Positions 52,836-61,539 are shown, counted from the first letter of the stretch. The stretch is DNA of 64,000 nucleotides from Mycolicibacterium mucogenicum DSM 44124 (GCF_005670685.2 NZ_CP062008.1:5580001-5644000), one strand, 5' to 3'. Numbers and translations: made by a program. The notes: a model not told the origin generated them from the letters alone.

Positions 52836-52845
52836 AGGGCTGCTC

Positions 52846-53526
52846 ATGGACCTGAAAACCGCGTTGTACGCGCTCGCCGATATCTTCATGATCGTCGCCG
52901 GTTTCACATACGGCTTCAAGTTCATTCGGAACTACCAGAACTACCTGCTGGGGCTCGAGTGGATCATCGTCGCGTCGTCGGGCACCAACTTCCTGGTGTA
53001 CGGATTGGTCGGCGCCGACGAGCGCAGCCCGATGTTCCACGCGGCGTTCTTCCTCGACGCCTTCTCCCGGTCGATCGGTATCACCGTGATCCTGGTTCTC
53101 GGTCTGATGAAGGTCACGCACGGGTACAAGCCGTCGATTGCCGTCGACATCGCCGTCTTCGGGCTCGCGATCGTCGGTGGGCTGGTGATGTCGTTGTTCG
53201 CCGAGGAGCTCGGCGTCGCCGGGGCGATCTTCTACGTGGTCATGAACGTCCTGACGACGCTGTTCCTGTTCTACTTCGCCTGGCGGCTGTGGCAGATCGG
53301 TGCATACGGCAACGCGGTATCCGTTGCGGCCGTGACGATTGCGGCCGCTGCGATTGCTGGCATCTACGACTTCTACCGCATCCCCGGCGACGATCAGCAC
53401 CACACGATCTTCTACATCCTGGCGCTGACCACCTGGGCGACTCAGATGACGGTGTACTACTACGGTTACCGCGCTCTGGACCGCCGCACCGCGCCCACCC
53501 CGGCCGAAAAGGCTCTTGTCGCATAG
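52846..53526 (+). CDS. Hypothetical multi-pass membrane protein
   Basis: 226 aa with about six to seven hydrophobic segments, short loops and a GDDQHHTIFY segment before the last helix. Family not recognised; the overall shape recalls seven-helix sensory or haem-binding proteins but no ligand motif is certain. Tight coupling (10 bp) to the saccharopine-dehydrogenase-like gene, and ends before an 18-bp terminator. Confidence 0.75.
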   Translation: MDLKTALYALADIFMIVAGFTYGFKFIRNYQNYLLGLEWIIVASSGTNFLVYGLVGADERSPMFHAAFFLDAFSRSIGITVILVLGLMKVTHGYKPSIAVDIAVFGLAIVGGLVMSLFAEELGVAGAIFYVVMNVLTTLFLFYFAWRLWQIGAYGNAVSVAAVTIAAAAIAGIYDFYRIPGDDQHHTIFYILALTTWATQMTVYYYGYRALDRRTAPTPAEKALVA

Positions 53527-53535
53527 CTTTTCCAC

Positions 53536-53575
53536 AGAGAACGGCCCGCGGGTTCGCACCCGCGGGCCGTTCTCT
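53536..53575. terminator. Bidirectional terminator, 18-bp stem
   Basis: Arms 53536-53553 and 53558-53575 are perfectly complementary, GC-rich in the centre with AGAGAA/TTCTCT ends and a TCGC loop. Separates the convergent membrane protein and amine oxidase genes. Confidence 0.9.
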
Positions 53576-53580
53576 CATGC

Positions 53581-54882
53581 TCAGTAGGAGCCGCGGGCCA
53601 GGGCGGCATCGATGCTCCTGGCGGCGTGTGCGCCGGTGTCCATGGCGCCTTCGATGGCGCCGGCCTCGACCCCGGCGATGTCACTGCCGGCGAAGTGGAT
53701 TCGGCCGTGGGCTTCACGCAGCTGCGTCGCCCCGCCCGTGAAATGTCCGGGCCGGTGCAACATGAATCCACCCTTGGAGAATTCGTCGGTGACCCAGTCG
53801 TGGCAGGCGGTTTCACGGACCTCGATATCGGGGATGAAGGCGCGCAACGCTTGCTGCACCGCGGCGGGATCGGTGGCGTCGATCGCGGCGCCTGTCGAGC
53901 ACAGACACATGATGAAGGTGTCACCGTCTTCGTGGTATTCCACCCGCGCGGCGTTGATGGGGTTCTGTCCGAGCGGCGCGACGGCCTGGAACGGCTCGAG
54001 CTCGCCCTTGGCCCGCACCCAGATCTTGGAGCCCACGATGGGGTTCTTGTCGTCGATCATGCGGCGTGACGCGGCAGGCACCTCCGGGGTGATGGCGATG
54101 TCTCCCAAAGTGTTCAGCGGCAGGGCGACAACGGCGGCGCGCGCCCGGATCTGCTCGCCGGCGCGCGTGGTCACGGTGACGCCGGTGCCGTCGTCCTCGA
54201 CCGCGGCGACCGGCGTGGACAGGCGCACCGCCGCTTTGGACTCGGCCATGATGGCGTCGAGCAGCCGCTTGGTGCCGCCCTCGATCGGCCAGGTGCCGGC
54301 GGTCTCGAAGAACGCCGCCCAACTTCCGAAGTACGTCGCCACGCACGAAAGGAACTGGGCCACACCGTGATCTTCGTAGGCGGTCACGAGGCCAGCCATC
54401 GCGCCGTCGAGCAGGTCGTGTTCGTATGACGGCAGGTTCAGCGCGCTGAGCCGGTCGGCGATGGTCTGCTTCTCGACGGCACTGGTGTCGACGAGCTCGA
54501 TGTCGAACGGTTGCGGGAACACCGCGCGGGCATCGGCGAAGAACTGGTTCATCAGCGGCTCGAGCGCCGCGCCGTACTCCTCGGGTGATGCCGAATGCGT
54601 TGCGCCTTCGGCGATCCAGTACACCGTGGTGGGCACCACCGGGATGCGGAGCGGGATGTTGTGGCGCTGCAGTTCCTGCCACATGTTGGGCTGCGTCCAG
54701 TGCACGTAGGTGCCGCCGTATTCGAGTTGCCGGCCCAAACCAGGTGCGGTCCAGGTACGGCCGCCGACCCGGTCACGCGCCTCGATCAGCACGACCGAGT
54801 GCCCCTTGACGCTCAGGTCGCGTGCCGCGATGACGCCGGCGAAACCGCCGCCGATCACCGCGACGTCGTATTCGTTGGTCAT
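53581..54882 (-). CDS. Flavin monoamine oxidase family protein
   Basis: 433-aa FAD amine oxidase. GGGFAG near 12-17, EARDRVGGRTW and a C-terminal IHFAGSDIAGVEAGAIEGAMDTG that closes the FAD site. Family members oxidise mono- or polyamines, or amino-sugar-like amines. The gene is not close to M. tuberculosis AofH as I recall that sequence. TetR operator site 3 lies 31 bp upstream of its ATG, shared with the divergent TetR paralogue 2. Confidence 0.88.
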   Translation of the reverse strand: MTNEYDVAVIGGGFAGVIAARDLSVKGHSVVLIEARDRVGGRTWTAPGLGRQLEYGGTYVHWTQPNMWQELQRHNIPLRIPVVPTTVYWIAEGATHSASPEEYGAALEPLMNQFFADARAVFPQPFDIELVDTSAVEKQTIADRLSALNLPSYEHDLLDGAMAGLVTAYEDHGVAQFLSCVATYFGSWAAFFETAGTWPIEGGTKRLLDAIMAESKAAVRLSTPVAAVEDDGTGVTVTTRAGEQIRARAAVVALPLNTLGDIAITPEVPAASRRMIDDKNPIVGSKIWVRAKGELEPFQAVAPLGQNPINAARVEYHEDGDTFIMCLCSTGAAIDATDPAAVQQALRAFIPDIEVRETACHDWVTDEFSKGGFMLHRPGHFTGGATQLREAHGRIHFAGSDIAGVEAGAIEGAMDTGAHAARSIDAALARGSY

Positions 54883-54912
54883 TGGTCCCTCACTTCCAGA
54901 GTAAAAATCGAT

Positions 54913-54929
54913 TTCGATTCGTATTCGAG
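54913..54929. promoter_or_regulatory. TetR operator site 3
   Basis: TTCGATTCGTATTCGAG, matching CTCGAT-N5-ATCGAG with two arm mismatches. It lies in the 98-bp region between the divergent amine oxidase and TetR paralogue 2 genes. Confidence 0.6.
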
Positions 54930-54980
54930 TTTAGGTAGCGCGCGGGAGCGCGTCAATGAAAGTGGCTAAGCTCTCGAACG

Positions 54981-55619
54981 ATGCCCAGTACTCCGCCTTC
55001 AAGCGCCGGCCGGTCCCGTCCCGCGGCAGTCCAACGCCGCGGCGTCGAACGGACGCAGGCGCTCCTCGACGCGGCCGAAGCGCTGCTGAGCGAGCAGGGC
55101 TACGCGGCCGCCACACTCAAGGCCGTCGGCGAACTGGCCGGCATCCCGACAGCGTCGGTCTACCACTACTTCGCCGACCGCCATCAGCTCGAAGCCGAAC
55201 TGGTGCAACGGCATATCGCCGCGATCGACGACATCCTGGCGGCCGCGCTCGAGCGCAGCCGCGCCCGGACCCTCCGCGGCGCCATCAACGTGCTGATCGA
55301 CACCATGGTCGATTACTTCCGTGAACACCGCAGCCTGATCGCGCTGTGGTTCGTCGAGCGCACGACGGTCGTCGGAGAGGCGGCCCGCGCCGCCGACGAA
55401 ACGTGGGCCGAGCAGTTCTGGCGGTACCTCATCGAACGCGAGCTGCTGCATCCGGATACGCCGGTTCTGGTGGTGCTGCTGACCTTCGAAGCCGGCAACC
55501 GACTCCTCGACGTCGCCTTCCGGCAGTCGCCGACGGGCGACGAGGCCGTCATCGACGAGCTGCGGCGGATGAGTACGGCCTACCTGGAGACCTACGCCCC
55601 CACGAAGCAGGCGCGCTGA
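54981..55619 (+). CDS. TetR-family regulator (paralogue 2)
   Basis: 212-aa regulator paralogous to that at 49659: HTH AAATLKAVGELAGIPTASVY then HYFADR is nearly identical, so both may bind the same operator. The ligand domains are more diverged (about 50 percent by eye). Divergent from the amine oxidase. Convergent with the SRPBCC gene 27 bp away. Confidence 0.88.
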   Translation: MPSTPPSSAGRSRPAAVQRRGVERTQALLDAAEALLSEQGYAAATLKAVGELAGIPTASVYHYFADRHQLEAELVQRHIAAIDDILAAALERSRARTLRGAINVLIDTMVDYFREHRSLIALWFVERTTVVGEAARAADETWAEQFWRYLIERELLHPDTPVLVVLLTFEAGNRLLDVAFRQSPTGDEAVIDELRRMSTAYLETYAPTKQAR

Positions 55620-55646
55620 GTCAGCTGGGGGCGGCCGCGATGCAAC

Positions 55647-56111
55647 TCATTCCGCGAGCAGCGCACGGTAATGCGCGGTGACCTGTTCGCGCAGTCGTGA
55701 TTCGGTGTATTTGATGCCGGGCTCGAGGATGGAATCGATGACCTTCGACAATGCGCGCCCGGTCAAACCGCTGCCGACGCGGTATCTGATCTCCGCTGAG
55801 GTCGAACATTGTTCGGAGTCAACCGCAGTCACGCCCCACACCACGGTCCCGGTGATGAGCCCATCGTCGAGTGACAGGCCAATGACCCGGCCGGCGACGT
55901 AGTCGGAGATGTGACCGTTCAGCGCGAGCTTGATGGGCCCGAGTTGCATGTGCAGCACAAAGCGAGCGCCCAGCCGGGGTTCTTCGGGCGTCACGTACTC
56001 AAATGATTTCGCACCGAAGACAAATCGCGGAACGTTGCCGGCGGCGTCGATGTACTCGAAGCACACGTCAGCGGGCACCGAGAGCTCGACATTGTGTTCA
56101 ACTGTGGGCAC
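55647..56111 (-). CDS. SRPBCC (START-like) family protein
   Basis: 154-aa helix-grip protein: PTVEHNVELSVPADVCFEYI start and a long C-terminal helix (LSKVIDSILEPGIKYTESRL) lining a hydrophobic cavity. Such proteins bind or cyclise hydrophobic ligands; function here unknown. Last of four genes transcribed from 59100, nine bases after the MpaB-like stop. Confidence 0.82.
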   Translation of the reverse strand: MPTVEHNVELSVPADVCFEYIDAAGNVPRFVFGAKSFEYVTPEEPRLGARFVLHMQLGPIKLALNGHISDYVAGRVIGLSLDDGLITGTVVWGVTAVDSEQCSTSAEIRYRVGSGLTGRALSKVIDSILEPGIKYTESRLREQVTAHYRALLAE

Positions 56112-56120
56112 GCCATGCTC

Positions 56121-56987
56121 CTAATGTGTGTGTCTGGCCCGCGTCCAACCGGTTCGCGCTTCTTGATGCCACCGCCACGACCATGGCACCACCGGCCAGG
56201 CGCGCCGAATGGTCGCCCGGATGGCACGGTACGCCCGCTCATCGGTGCGGGTCCATCGAATCTCGAATCGGTCCCGCACGACCTCGGGCAACCCACCGAA
56301 TATCGTCAACCGCATCGGTGGTGCCAGCGCCATTCGCGTCGCTCGCATCGGCAGGAGCCGGTCGGTGATCGGGTTCAAGCCGGGCAGCGCAGGGAAATAC
56401 GGCGACGCGCTCATATCGGGTATCGCGTCGCGCTTGATGAAGGCGATCAGATAGTCCGACGCCGGATTCGGTTCGAGCACTTGGGTGCAATAGCGCTCGA
56501 CCTCCGCCTCGAACGCCTGGCGGTCCGCGGGCAATGGTGCGTCGCTGACACCGTATCGCCGGTACCAGATGCAGCCTTCGGTATAGAGCTGTTCCGAATC
56601 GGCCTCGGTCAGCGGGTAGCTGTCCCAATAGGTCGCCACCCGGTCGACCATCCGCTGAAAGGTCGCGTGCGCCCACCAGTATGTTCTCGGATTCAGTGCG
56701 TGATATGGCTGTCCGCCGGGCATTTCGCCTTTGATGTCGCGATGGTAATCGCGGACTCCCACCCCGGTGGCGGCACCGTCGGCGTGGTAAACCGTGCCGA
56801 GAATTCCTGGCAGGGAACGAAATACCCGGTCCACGGGGTCGTCGAAGAAGTTGGAATGCTCGATCAGTGCATAACCGATCGCCGGATGCATCGTCTGCAG
56901 CAGCCCGGCCGCACCACCTTCGAACGCGATGCGCATGTCTCCGGCCCACCGCCACAGCAGCGAGCGCTGATCAAGCTCTGATGTCAT
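56121..56987 (-). CDS. Oxygenase MpaB-family (DUF2236) protein
   Basis: 288-aa haem-type oxygenase-like protein of the MpaB/Lcp clan. Family hallmarks: VRDYHRDIKGEMPGG (histidine region), TYWWAHATFQRMVD and WYRRYGVSD. Members include latex-clearing protein and the mycophenolate side-chain oxygenase, cleaving isoprenoid double bonds, so a terpenoid substrate is plausible. ATG 56987 overlaps the SnoaL-like stop by four bases. Confidence 0.85.
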   Translation of the reverse strand: MTSELDQRSLLWRWAGDMRIAFEGGAAGLLQTMHPAIGYALIEHSNFFDDPVDRVFRSLPGILGTVYHADGAATGVGVRDYHRDIKGEMPGGQPYHALNPRTYWWAHATFQRMVDRVATYWDSYPLTEADSEQLYTEGCIWYRRYGVSDAPLPADRQAFEAEVERYCTQVLEPNPASDYLIAFIKRDAIPDMSASPYFPALPGLNPITDRLLPMRATRMALAPPMRLTIFGGLPEVVRDRFEIRWTRTDERAYRAIRATIRRAWPVVPWSWRWHQEARTGWTRARHTH

Positions 56988-57661
56988 CGGGTTGTCAGCC
57001 GGGTGAGCGCCCGTACGATCGGTGACGCCGCCGACGCGGCGCGAAGGCCGATCTTCTGCAGCCGCTCGTTGTGCACCAGAGCACCAAGCCCGGCGAGTTG
57101 CGCTGCGCCATAAAGCATGTCCCAATCGGTGTCGATATGACTGATCTTGAAGTCATCGGTGAGTGTATAGCGGTCGATGCCGATGAAGTTGAGGCAACGG
57201 CCCGTGCCCCGCAACTTCACGTCCAGACCGGGCACGGTGGTCTCACCAGTCATCCGGCCGATTCCTCGCCACGGGATGGTGATGCGCCACTGCCCTTCGA
57301 AGTAGTCGGCGTACGGCAGCGATCGAACGGTGCCATCCTGCGGATAGAACGCGAAGTCCGGGAACACGTCAAAGCTGGCCTGGCAGTTGTCGATCGTGAA
57401 CTGCCGACCTTCCTTGTTGACCTGGAATGTCGAACTGTCGATGTAGCTGCACTCGTCGGCGAGGCAGTAGTCGATCTTCTTGATGTCCTGCTCGGCCCAT
57501 GCGGAGAACCAGACCTGCGCGAAGTCGAACATTCCTTCGGCAGGCAGGCCACGCTCGACCGCCAATGCCTCCTGCTTCGCGACGCGCTCCCAGAACCTGG
57601 GCATGAGCGCCTGGTGTTGGGCGTGCTCAGGAGACGGTCCGAGCTCACTGATCTTGGTCAT
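56984..57661 (-). CDS. SnoaL-like hypothetical protein
   Basis: 225 aa; the middle part (FDFAQVWFSAWAEQDIKKID to DWDMLYGAAQL) has the pattern of the NTF2/SnoaL fold that binds small hydrophobic molecules, but I do not recognise a named family. No catalytic residues assigned. ATG 57661 preferred to the TTG at 57679. Lies between P450 (41 bp) and the MpaB-like gene (overlap of 4), so it should act in the same pathway. Confidence 0.75.
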   Translation of the reverse strand: MTKISELGPSPEHAQHQALMPRFWERVAKQEALAVERGLPAEGMFDFAQVWFSAWAEQDIKKIDYCLADECSYIDSSTFQVNKEGRQFTIDNCQASFDVFPDFAFYPQDGTVRSLPYADYFEGQWRITIPWRGIGRMTGETTVPGLDVKLRGTGRCLNFIGIDRYTLTDDFKISHIDTDWDMLYGAAQLAGLGALVHNERLQKIGLRAASAASPIVRALTRLTTR

Positions 57662-57702
57662 GAAGGTGCTGCCTTTCAATGGTTTTGATGTGATGGGCGC
57701 AT

Positions 57703-59100
57703 TCAGCGCGTGTGCAGTCGCACGGGTAGACCGCCCGCGAGGCCGGTCGAGACCCGCACCAGATGGCGCGGCATCCAGCCGTCACGTACCTGGAAAGTGA
57801 AGCGCTGCAAGATGGTTCCCAGAACCAGGGTGCCCTCGATGTAGGCCATTCGGGTGCCCATGCACTTGCGCGGCCCGATGCTGAACGGCACGAAAGCGTT
57901 CCTGTTGATCTTCTCGGTGAGAAAGCGGTCCGGCCAAAAGTCCTCCGGCCTCGTCCAGAATCGCGAATCACGGTGGAGCGCATAGGGTGTGATCACGACC
58001 TGCGACCCTTTGGGAATGTGATACCCACCGATCTCGTCGTCCACGGCGGCCGTGCGGACGTTCGCCGGCGCGGCCTGGAACCGCTGCGCCTCATCGAAAC
58101 AGGCGCGTAGATATGTGAGGTTCGGCAGATCGTCGTAGGTCAGCGGCTTCCCGCCCAGTGCGTCCACCTCGGCGTAGGCCTTGCCCAAAGAATTTGGGTT
58201 GCGGCACAACAACGCAATGGTCCACGCCAACGCCGCTGCAGTGGTTTCGAATCCGGCGAACACCAGGCCTGCGGCCTCTGATCGACGCCGTCGGTCTTGC
58301 TGTTCCGGACACCCCTCGAACTCCATGCCGATCAAGGTGTCGACCAGGTCCGGCGCAGCGGATATTGGACAGCCCCGTCGCTCATCCACGAAACGGTCGA
58401 GCATGCCGAAGAGCTCGTCTTTCGCCGCTTCTCCGCTGCGCTGCAATGGGTTCGGCACCCAGTTGGGTAGGTAGTGAAAGCCGACGCGGCTGATCACATA
58501 CACGCCGTACTGCCGAGCACCGTCGACCGCGACGTCGATTTCCTCCGGAGTGAGTTCCACCTTGAACATCGAACGCATGAGACCGTCCATCACGACGGCA
58601 CCCAGTTCGTGCTCGAGGTTGACCTCGCGCCCCTGCGCTGCATATCCGGCCCACGCGTCGACGCGTTCGGCGATTCCCGCCATCATCAGCGGGGTCGCGG
58701 CAGCCAGTGCTTTCTCCCCGAAGAATGGATTGAAGGTGGTACGCACCCGCTTCCACTCCGTGCCTTCGAGTAGCGGCAGGGCCGCCGGCTCTCCCGATAC
58801 CAGCTCGTGCGCGGCCTCGTGCTTGACGTACCGGTCGTGATGCCGCGTGAAGACGTGATCGACGTAGTCCGGGTGGTTGATCAGCGTGACCGTGAACTCC
58901 AGCCGGCGAGAGGTGTGCAACCGCACCACATCGCCGTATTTCGCCGCGATCTTGGGCAGCAGTGTGTAGGGCAGGCGCAGCGGATCACCCGCGCACGACG
59001 CCGCCAGTTTGACCGCGTCCCATTTGGACAACGCCGGCGGATCGGGCGGCCGCGCTCCCGTGGCCGAGTCGACTGACCCATCTACCGCTGCTGCAACCAC
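57703..59100 (-). CDS. Cytochrome P450
   Basis: 465-aa P450. I-helix FAGFETTAAA, EAQR for the ExxR pair, and haem loop FSIGPRKCMGTRMAY with C413. Its longer N-terminus and type of haem loop resemble the CYP51/CYP4-like rather than the camphor-type bacterial P450s. GTG at 59100 has TAGGAG five bases upstream. First gene of the four-gene operon with SnoaL-like, MpaB-like and SRPBCC genes; likely oxidises a hydrophobic compound, terpenoid or steroid by inference. Confidence 0.9.
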   Translation of the reverse strand: MVAAAVDGSVDSATGARPPDPPALSKWDAVKLAASCAGDPLRLPYTLLPKIAAKYGDVVRLHTSRRLEFTVTLINHPDYVDHVFTRHHDRYVKHEAAHELVSGEPAALPLLEGTEWKRVRTTFNPFFGEKALAAATPLMMAGIAERVDAWAGYAAQGREVNLEHELGAVVMDGLMRSMFKVELTPEEIDVAVDGARQYGVYVISRVGFHYLPNWVPNPLQRSGEAAKDELFGMLDRFVDERRGCPISAAPDLVDTLIGMEFEGCPEQQDRRRRSEAAGLVFAGFETTAAALAWTIALLCRNPNSLGKAYAEVDALGGKPLTYDDLPNLTYLRACFDEAQRFQAAPANVRTAAVDDEIGGYHIPKGSQVVITPYALHRDSRFWTRPEDFWPDRFLTEKINRNAFVPFSIGPRKCMGTRMAYIEGTLVLGTILQRFTFQVRDGWMPRHLVRVSTGLAGGLPVRLHTR

Positions 59101-59157
59101 TCGAACTCCTATCGGTGACGCACATCGGTCGCACTCGGCGCCGCGCGTGCGCATCAG

Positions 59158-59183
59158 TGAATCAAAGATCGTTCATTGATTCA
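59158..59183. promoter_or_regulatory. TetR operator TGAATCAA-N10-TTGATTCA
   Basis: Perfect 8-bp inverted repeat in the 113-bp divergent region of P450 and TetR, overlapped by a second dyad ATTGATTCAAT (59175-59185). Candidate site for the adjacent TetR, acting on both promoters. Confidence 0.75.
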
Positions 59184-59213
59184 ATAGCTCATTGATGGGC
59201 TACCCTCTGACGC

Positions 59214-59831
59214 ATGGTTGACCTGCCGTCACTCGCGGCCGCGGTGCTGAGCGGCAGTCACGGCGAGGCGAACAGCGCCCGCGACCGGATGCTGGATGCG
59301 GCGCGCACCGAATTCGTCAACCACGGCATCGCACGCACTTCTGTCGCCACCATCGCGGCCAGGGCCGGGGTCTCCCGACCGACGCTCTACCGGCAGTGCG
59401 GCGACAAGGACCAGATCGTGGCGGCCGTCACGCAGCGGGAGGTGCTCGACTTCTTCACCCGCGGTGTCGCTGCCCTGGCGAGTCAGAAGACGGCCGAAGA
59501 CAAGATGGTGGAGATCTTCGTCATGGGCATGCGGGAATGCCGTGAGCATCCGCTCGTGCGGGCGCTCAGAGACTTCGAGAACGAGGCGTTCACCAGCCGG
59601 CTGTTCAAGCTCGACGAGCCCGACTACCGCAGCATGCTCGGCATGCTCGCGATGTTCCTCGCCGATGGCGACTATCCGCCTGCTGCCATCGAACGCGCAC
59701 TCGACTTCTCGCTGCGCGTCACCGCGACGATCCTGATCGCGCCCTCCGAATTGCTGCCCACCGACAACGACGAGAACACCCGCGAATTCGCGCGCCGCTA
59801 CTTGATTCCGGTACTGCAGGCCTCGCGCTGA
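59214..59831 (+). CDS. TetR-family regulator (P450 operon)
   Basis: 205 aa. HTH in TSVATIAARAGVSRPTLYRQC, ligand domain with LRDFENEAFTSRLFKLDEPDY typical of mycobacterial TetR regulators of lipid or terpenoid genes. Divergent from the P450 operon with a dyad operator between them, so it likely represses that operon until its hydrophobic inducer appears. Last chromosomal gene before the tRNA fragment and prophage. Confidence 0.9.
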   Translation: MVDLPSLAAAVLSGSHGEANSARDRMLDAARTEFVNHGIARTSVATIAARAGVSRPTLYRQCGDKDQIVAAVTQREVLDFFTRGVAALASQKTAEDKMVEIFVMGMRECREHPLVRALRDFENEAFTSRLFKLDEPDYRSMLGMLAMFLADGDYPPAAIERALDFSLRVTATILIAPSELLPTDNDENTREFARRYLIPVLQASR

Positions 59832-59848
59832 GGGTTTGCGTATCAACG

Positions 59849-59884
59849 ACAACAGGCCAGAAGCTTGCGCTTCTGGCCTGTTGT
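59849..59884. terminator. Hairpin terminator beside the tRNA fragment
   Basis: 16-bp stem (59849-59864 with 59869-59884), loop TTGC, then TT on the + strand. It can end the TetR transcript and, on the other strand, the original tRNA transcript, whose 3' end is four bases away. Confidence 0.85.
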
Positions 59885-59887
59885 TTG

Positions 59888-59924
59888 TGGTGCGCCCGAA
59901 GGGATTCGAACCCCTAACCTTCTG
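59888..59924 (-). other. 3' fragment of a tRNA (Arg-like): prophage attachment site
   Basis: On the minus strand the sequence is the T-arm GGGGTTCGAATCCCT, acceptor strand CGGGCGC, discriminator A and CCA, preceded by CAGAAGGTTA. It matches the 3' half of actinobacterial tRNA-Arg(ACG) as I remember it. Homology stops at 59924: no anticodon arm, D-arm or 5' acceptor strand follows, so it cannot be a working tRNA. An integrase gene begins about 100 bp further. This is the expected attL-type core of an element inserted in a tRNA gene. Confidence 0.8.
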
Positions 59925-60019
59925 TGTAGGGGTTGACACGGAATCCGTTGATGGCGACGTCATTTGGGTCGATTTTGATGAGCGCTACCGCAATGGTCGA
60001 GACAAGGTTGCATAACGTC

Positions 60020-60994
60020 ATGACATCAAGTCGGCTACACAGTGATTTTGCAGACGACCGGTATGTAATTTTCAGCGACGTGAATACAGGCAAGCCGAAG
60101 CCCATCCCCGCCACCTGGGCCAAGGTCATCGCTGCATACCTGAGTTTCTTGGCCGCCGGCGACAGCGCGAAGTCCACCGTAGGCACCCGCCGATCCCACC
60201 TCGCCTACATGGCCCGATCGTTGGCGTGCACGCCCCGCCAGGTCACCGAGGAACTGCTGATCGATTGGTTCGGCGGCGACCACCACTCCCATTGGGCCAC
60301 TGAGACCCGGCGCAGCTACCGCAACACCTTTAACGGGTTCTACCGCTGGGCATACCGCAACAAGCACGTCCGCGTTGACCTATCGTACTCCTTGCCCCGC
60401 GTGAGGGCCCGCAGGCCAATGCCCCGCCCCACCCCCGAGGACGTCCGGCAGGAAGCCCACGAGGGCGCCGACGACCGCGTCAACTTGATGCTTGAGCTAT
60501 GCGACTACGGCCTACGCCGGTGCGAAGTCGCCGTCGTCGACACCGACGACGTCACAGACGGCCCCAGCGGGCCGAGCCTGCTCGTGCACGGCAAGGGCCG
60601 CAAACTCCGCATCATCCCCATCACGTCGCAGCTAGCCGCTCGCATTCGAGCCGGCGCGGCCGGCCACACCCCCGGCGCGCCGACCACCGGGCACCTGTTC
60701 CCCGGCCAAGTCGATGGCCACCTGTCTCCGCGCTGGGTCGGGACGCTGTGCGCCCGCGTCATGCCCGGCATCTGGACCATGCACAGCCTGCGCCACCGCA
60801 CCGCCACCCGTGCCCACAAGATCACCCACGACATCATCGCCACACGGGACCTACTCGGCCACGCCTCCATTGCCACCACGGAGATGTACACCCAGGGCGA
60901 CGACGACGCCGTGCGCATTGCCATGCTGGCGGCCGTGGGCGGGCTTCCGCCGACGACGCAGCTCGACCCGTTCCGCACACGCCGAGCGGCATAA
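60020..60994 (+). CDS. Tyrosine-type site-specific integrase
   Basis: Phage integrase of 324 aa from this ATG. A SAM-like core-binding domain (TWAKVIAAYLSFLAAGDSAK region) precedes the catalytic domain with the first arginine in YGLRRCEVA, the H-R pair in MHSLRHRTATRAH, LLGHASIATT and the nucleophile tyrosine in EMYTQGDDD. The start is uncertain: ATG at 59978 or 59951 and TTG at 59933 are in frame, and the 5' part is AT-richer than the rest. Lies next to the tRNA core as expected for int-attP. Confidence 0.88.
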   Translation: MTSSRLHSDFADDRYVIFSDVNTGKPKPIPATWAKVIAAYLSFLAAGDSAKSTVGTRRSHLAYMARSLACTPRQVTEELLIDWFGGDHHSHWATETRRSYRNTFNGFYRWAYRNKHVRVDLSYSLPRVRARRPMPRPTPEDVRQEAHEGADDRVNLMLELCDYGLRRCEVAVVDTDDVTDGPSGPSLLVHGKGRKLRIIPITSQLAARIRAGAAGHTPGAPTTGHLFPGQVDGHLSPRWVGTLCARVMPGIWTMHSLRHRTATRAHKITHDIIATRDLLGHASIATTEMYTQGDDDAVRIAMLAAVGGLPPTTQLDPFRTRRAA

Positions 60995-61096
60995 GCTCGG
61001 CATAGCTCTTTTGCAGTTCCCGCACGGTTCCACTGTGGGTTAGCTGTACGCGGCCGTATGCTCCCCGGAAATGACTCGCATCACGGGGGATATTCG

Positions 61097-61516
61097 GTGG
61101 CTGGTGTTCTGCTAATCCTGCTCTACGTCGTGCTCTGGTTTCTGACCGCCGGAGTGGTCGGCGCGTTGATCGCGCAAGCCGTCGGCAGCGAGCGCGATAT
61201 CGGCTTCCTGTGGGGCGCATTTCTGGGAGTGATCGGGTGGACTGTTGTGGTCCTGCGCGCCCGCGACGGCATGCCCGGTCGACTGCGAGTGCGTTGCCCA
61301 TACTGCGAAGCCCCGCAAAACCTGTCCGCCGGCGAAACCGGCTATCAATGCTGGCGGTGCCACCAACACACGATCACTGATACGGATGATGGCGGCGACG
61401 CTGAGGGCCGCTACGGGGTGCAGTGCCCCAAATGCCAGAAGAAGGTCAGGGTCAAATCCGGCGGCACCCGCTACACCTGCTCGTGCGGGAGCCGCAACAA
61501 TCTCGACCTCTACTGA
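61097..61516 (+). CDS. Membrane protein with C-terminal zinc ribbons
   Basis: 139 aa, unknown function. Two membrane helices (about 2-25 and 35-55) are followed by two cysteine pairs CPYC...CWRC and CPKC...CSCG, forming one or two zinc ribbons facing probably the cytoplasm. GTG 61097 has GGGGGA six bases upstream and is preferred to the ATG at 61058, which lacks a ribosome site. Located next to the integrase, where phages often carry immunity or accessory genes; this role is speculation. The 102-bp gap before it holds nothing I recognise. Confidence 0.72.
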   Translation: MAGVLLILLYVVLWFLTAGVVGALIAQAVGSERDIGFLWGAFLGVIGWTVVVLRARDGMPGRLRVRCPYCEAPQNLSAGETGYQCWRCHQHTITDTDDGGDAEGRYGVQCPKCQKKVRVKSGGTRYTCSCGSRNNLDLY

Positions 61517-61539
61517 CGTTCCGGCCGTACGCCGGGCAC

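Noticed and set aside
59888..59924. A functional tRNA gene at the prophage boundary.
   Set aside because: Only the T-arm, 3' acceptor strand and CCA are present; no anticodon or D-arm follows.
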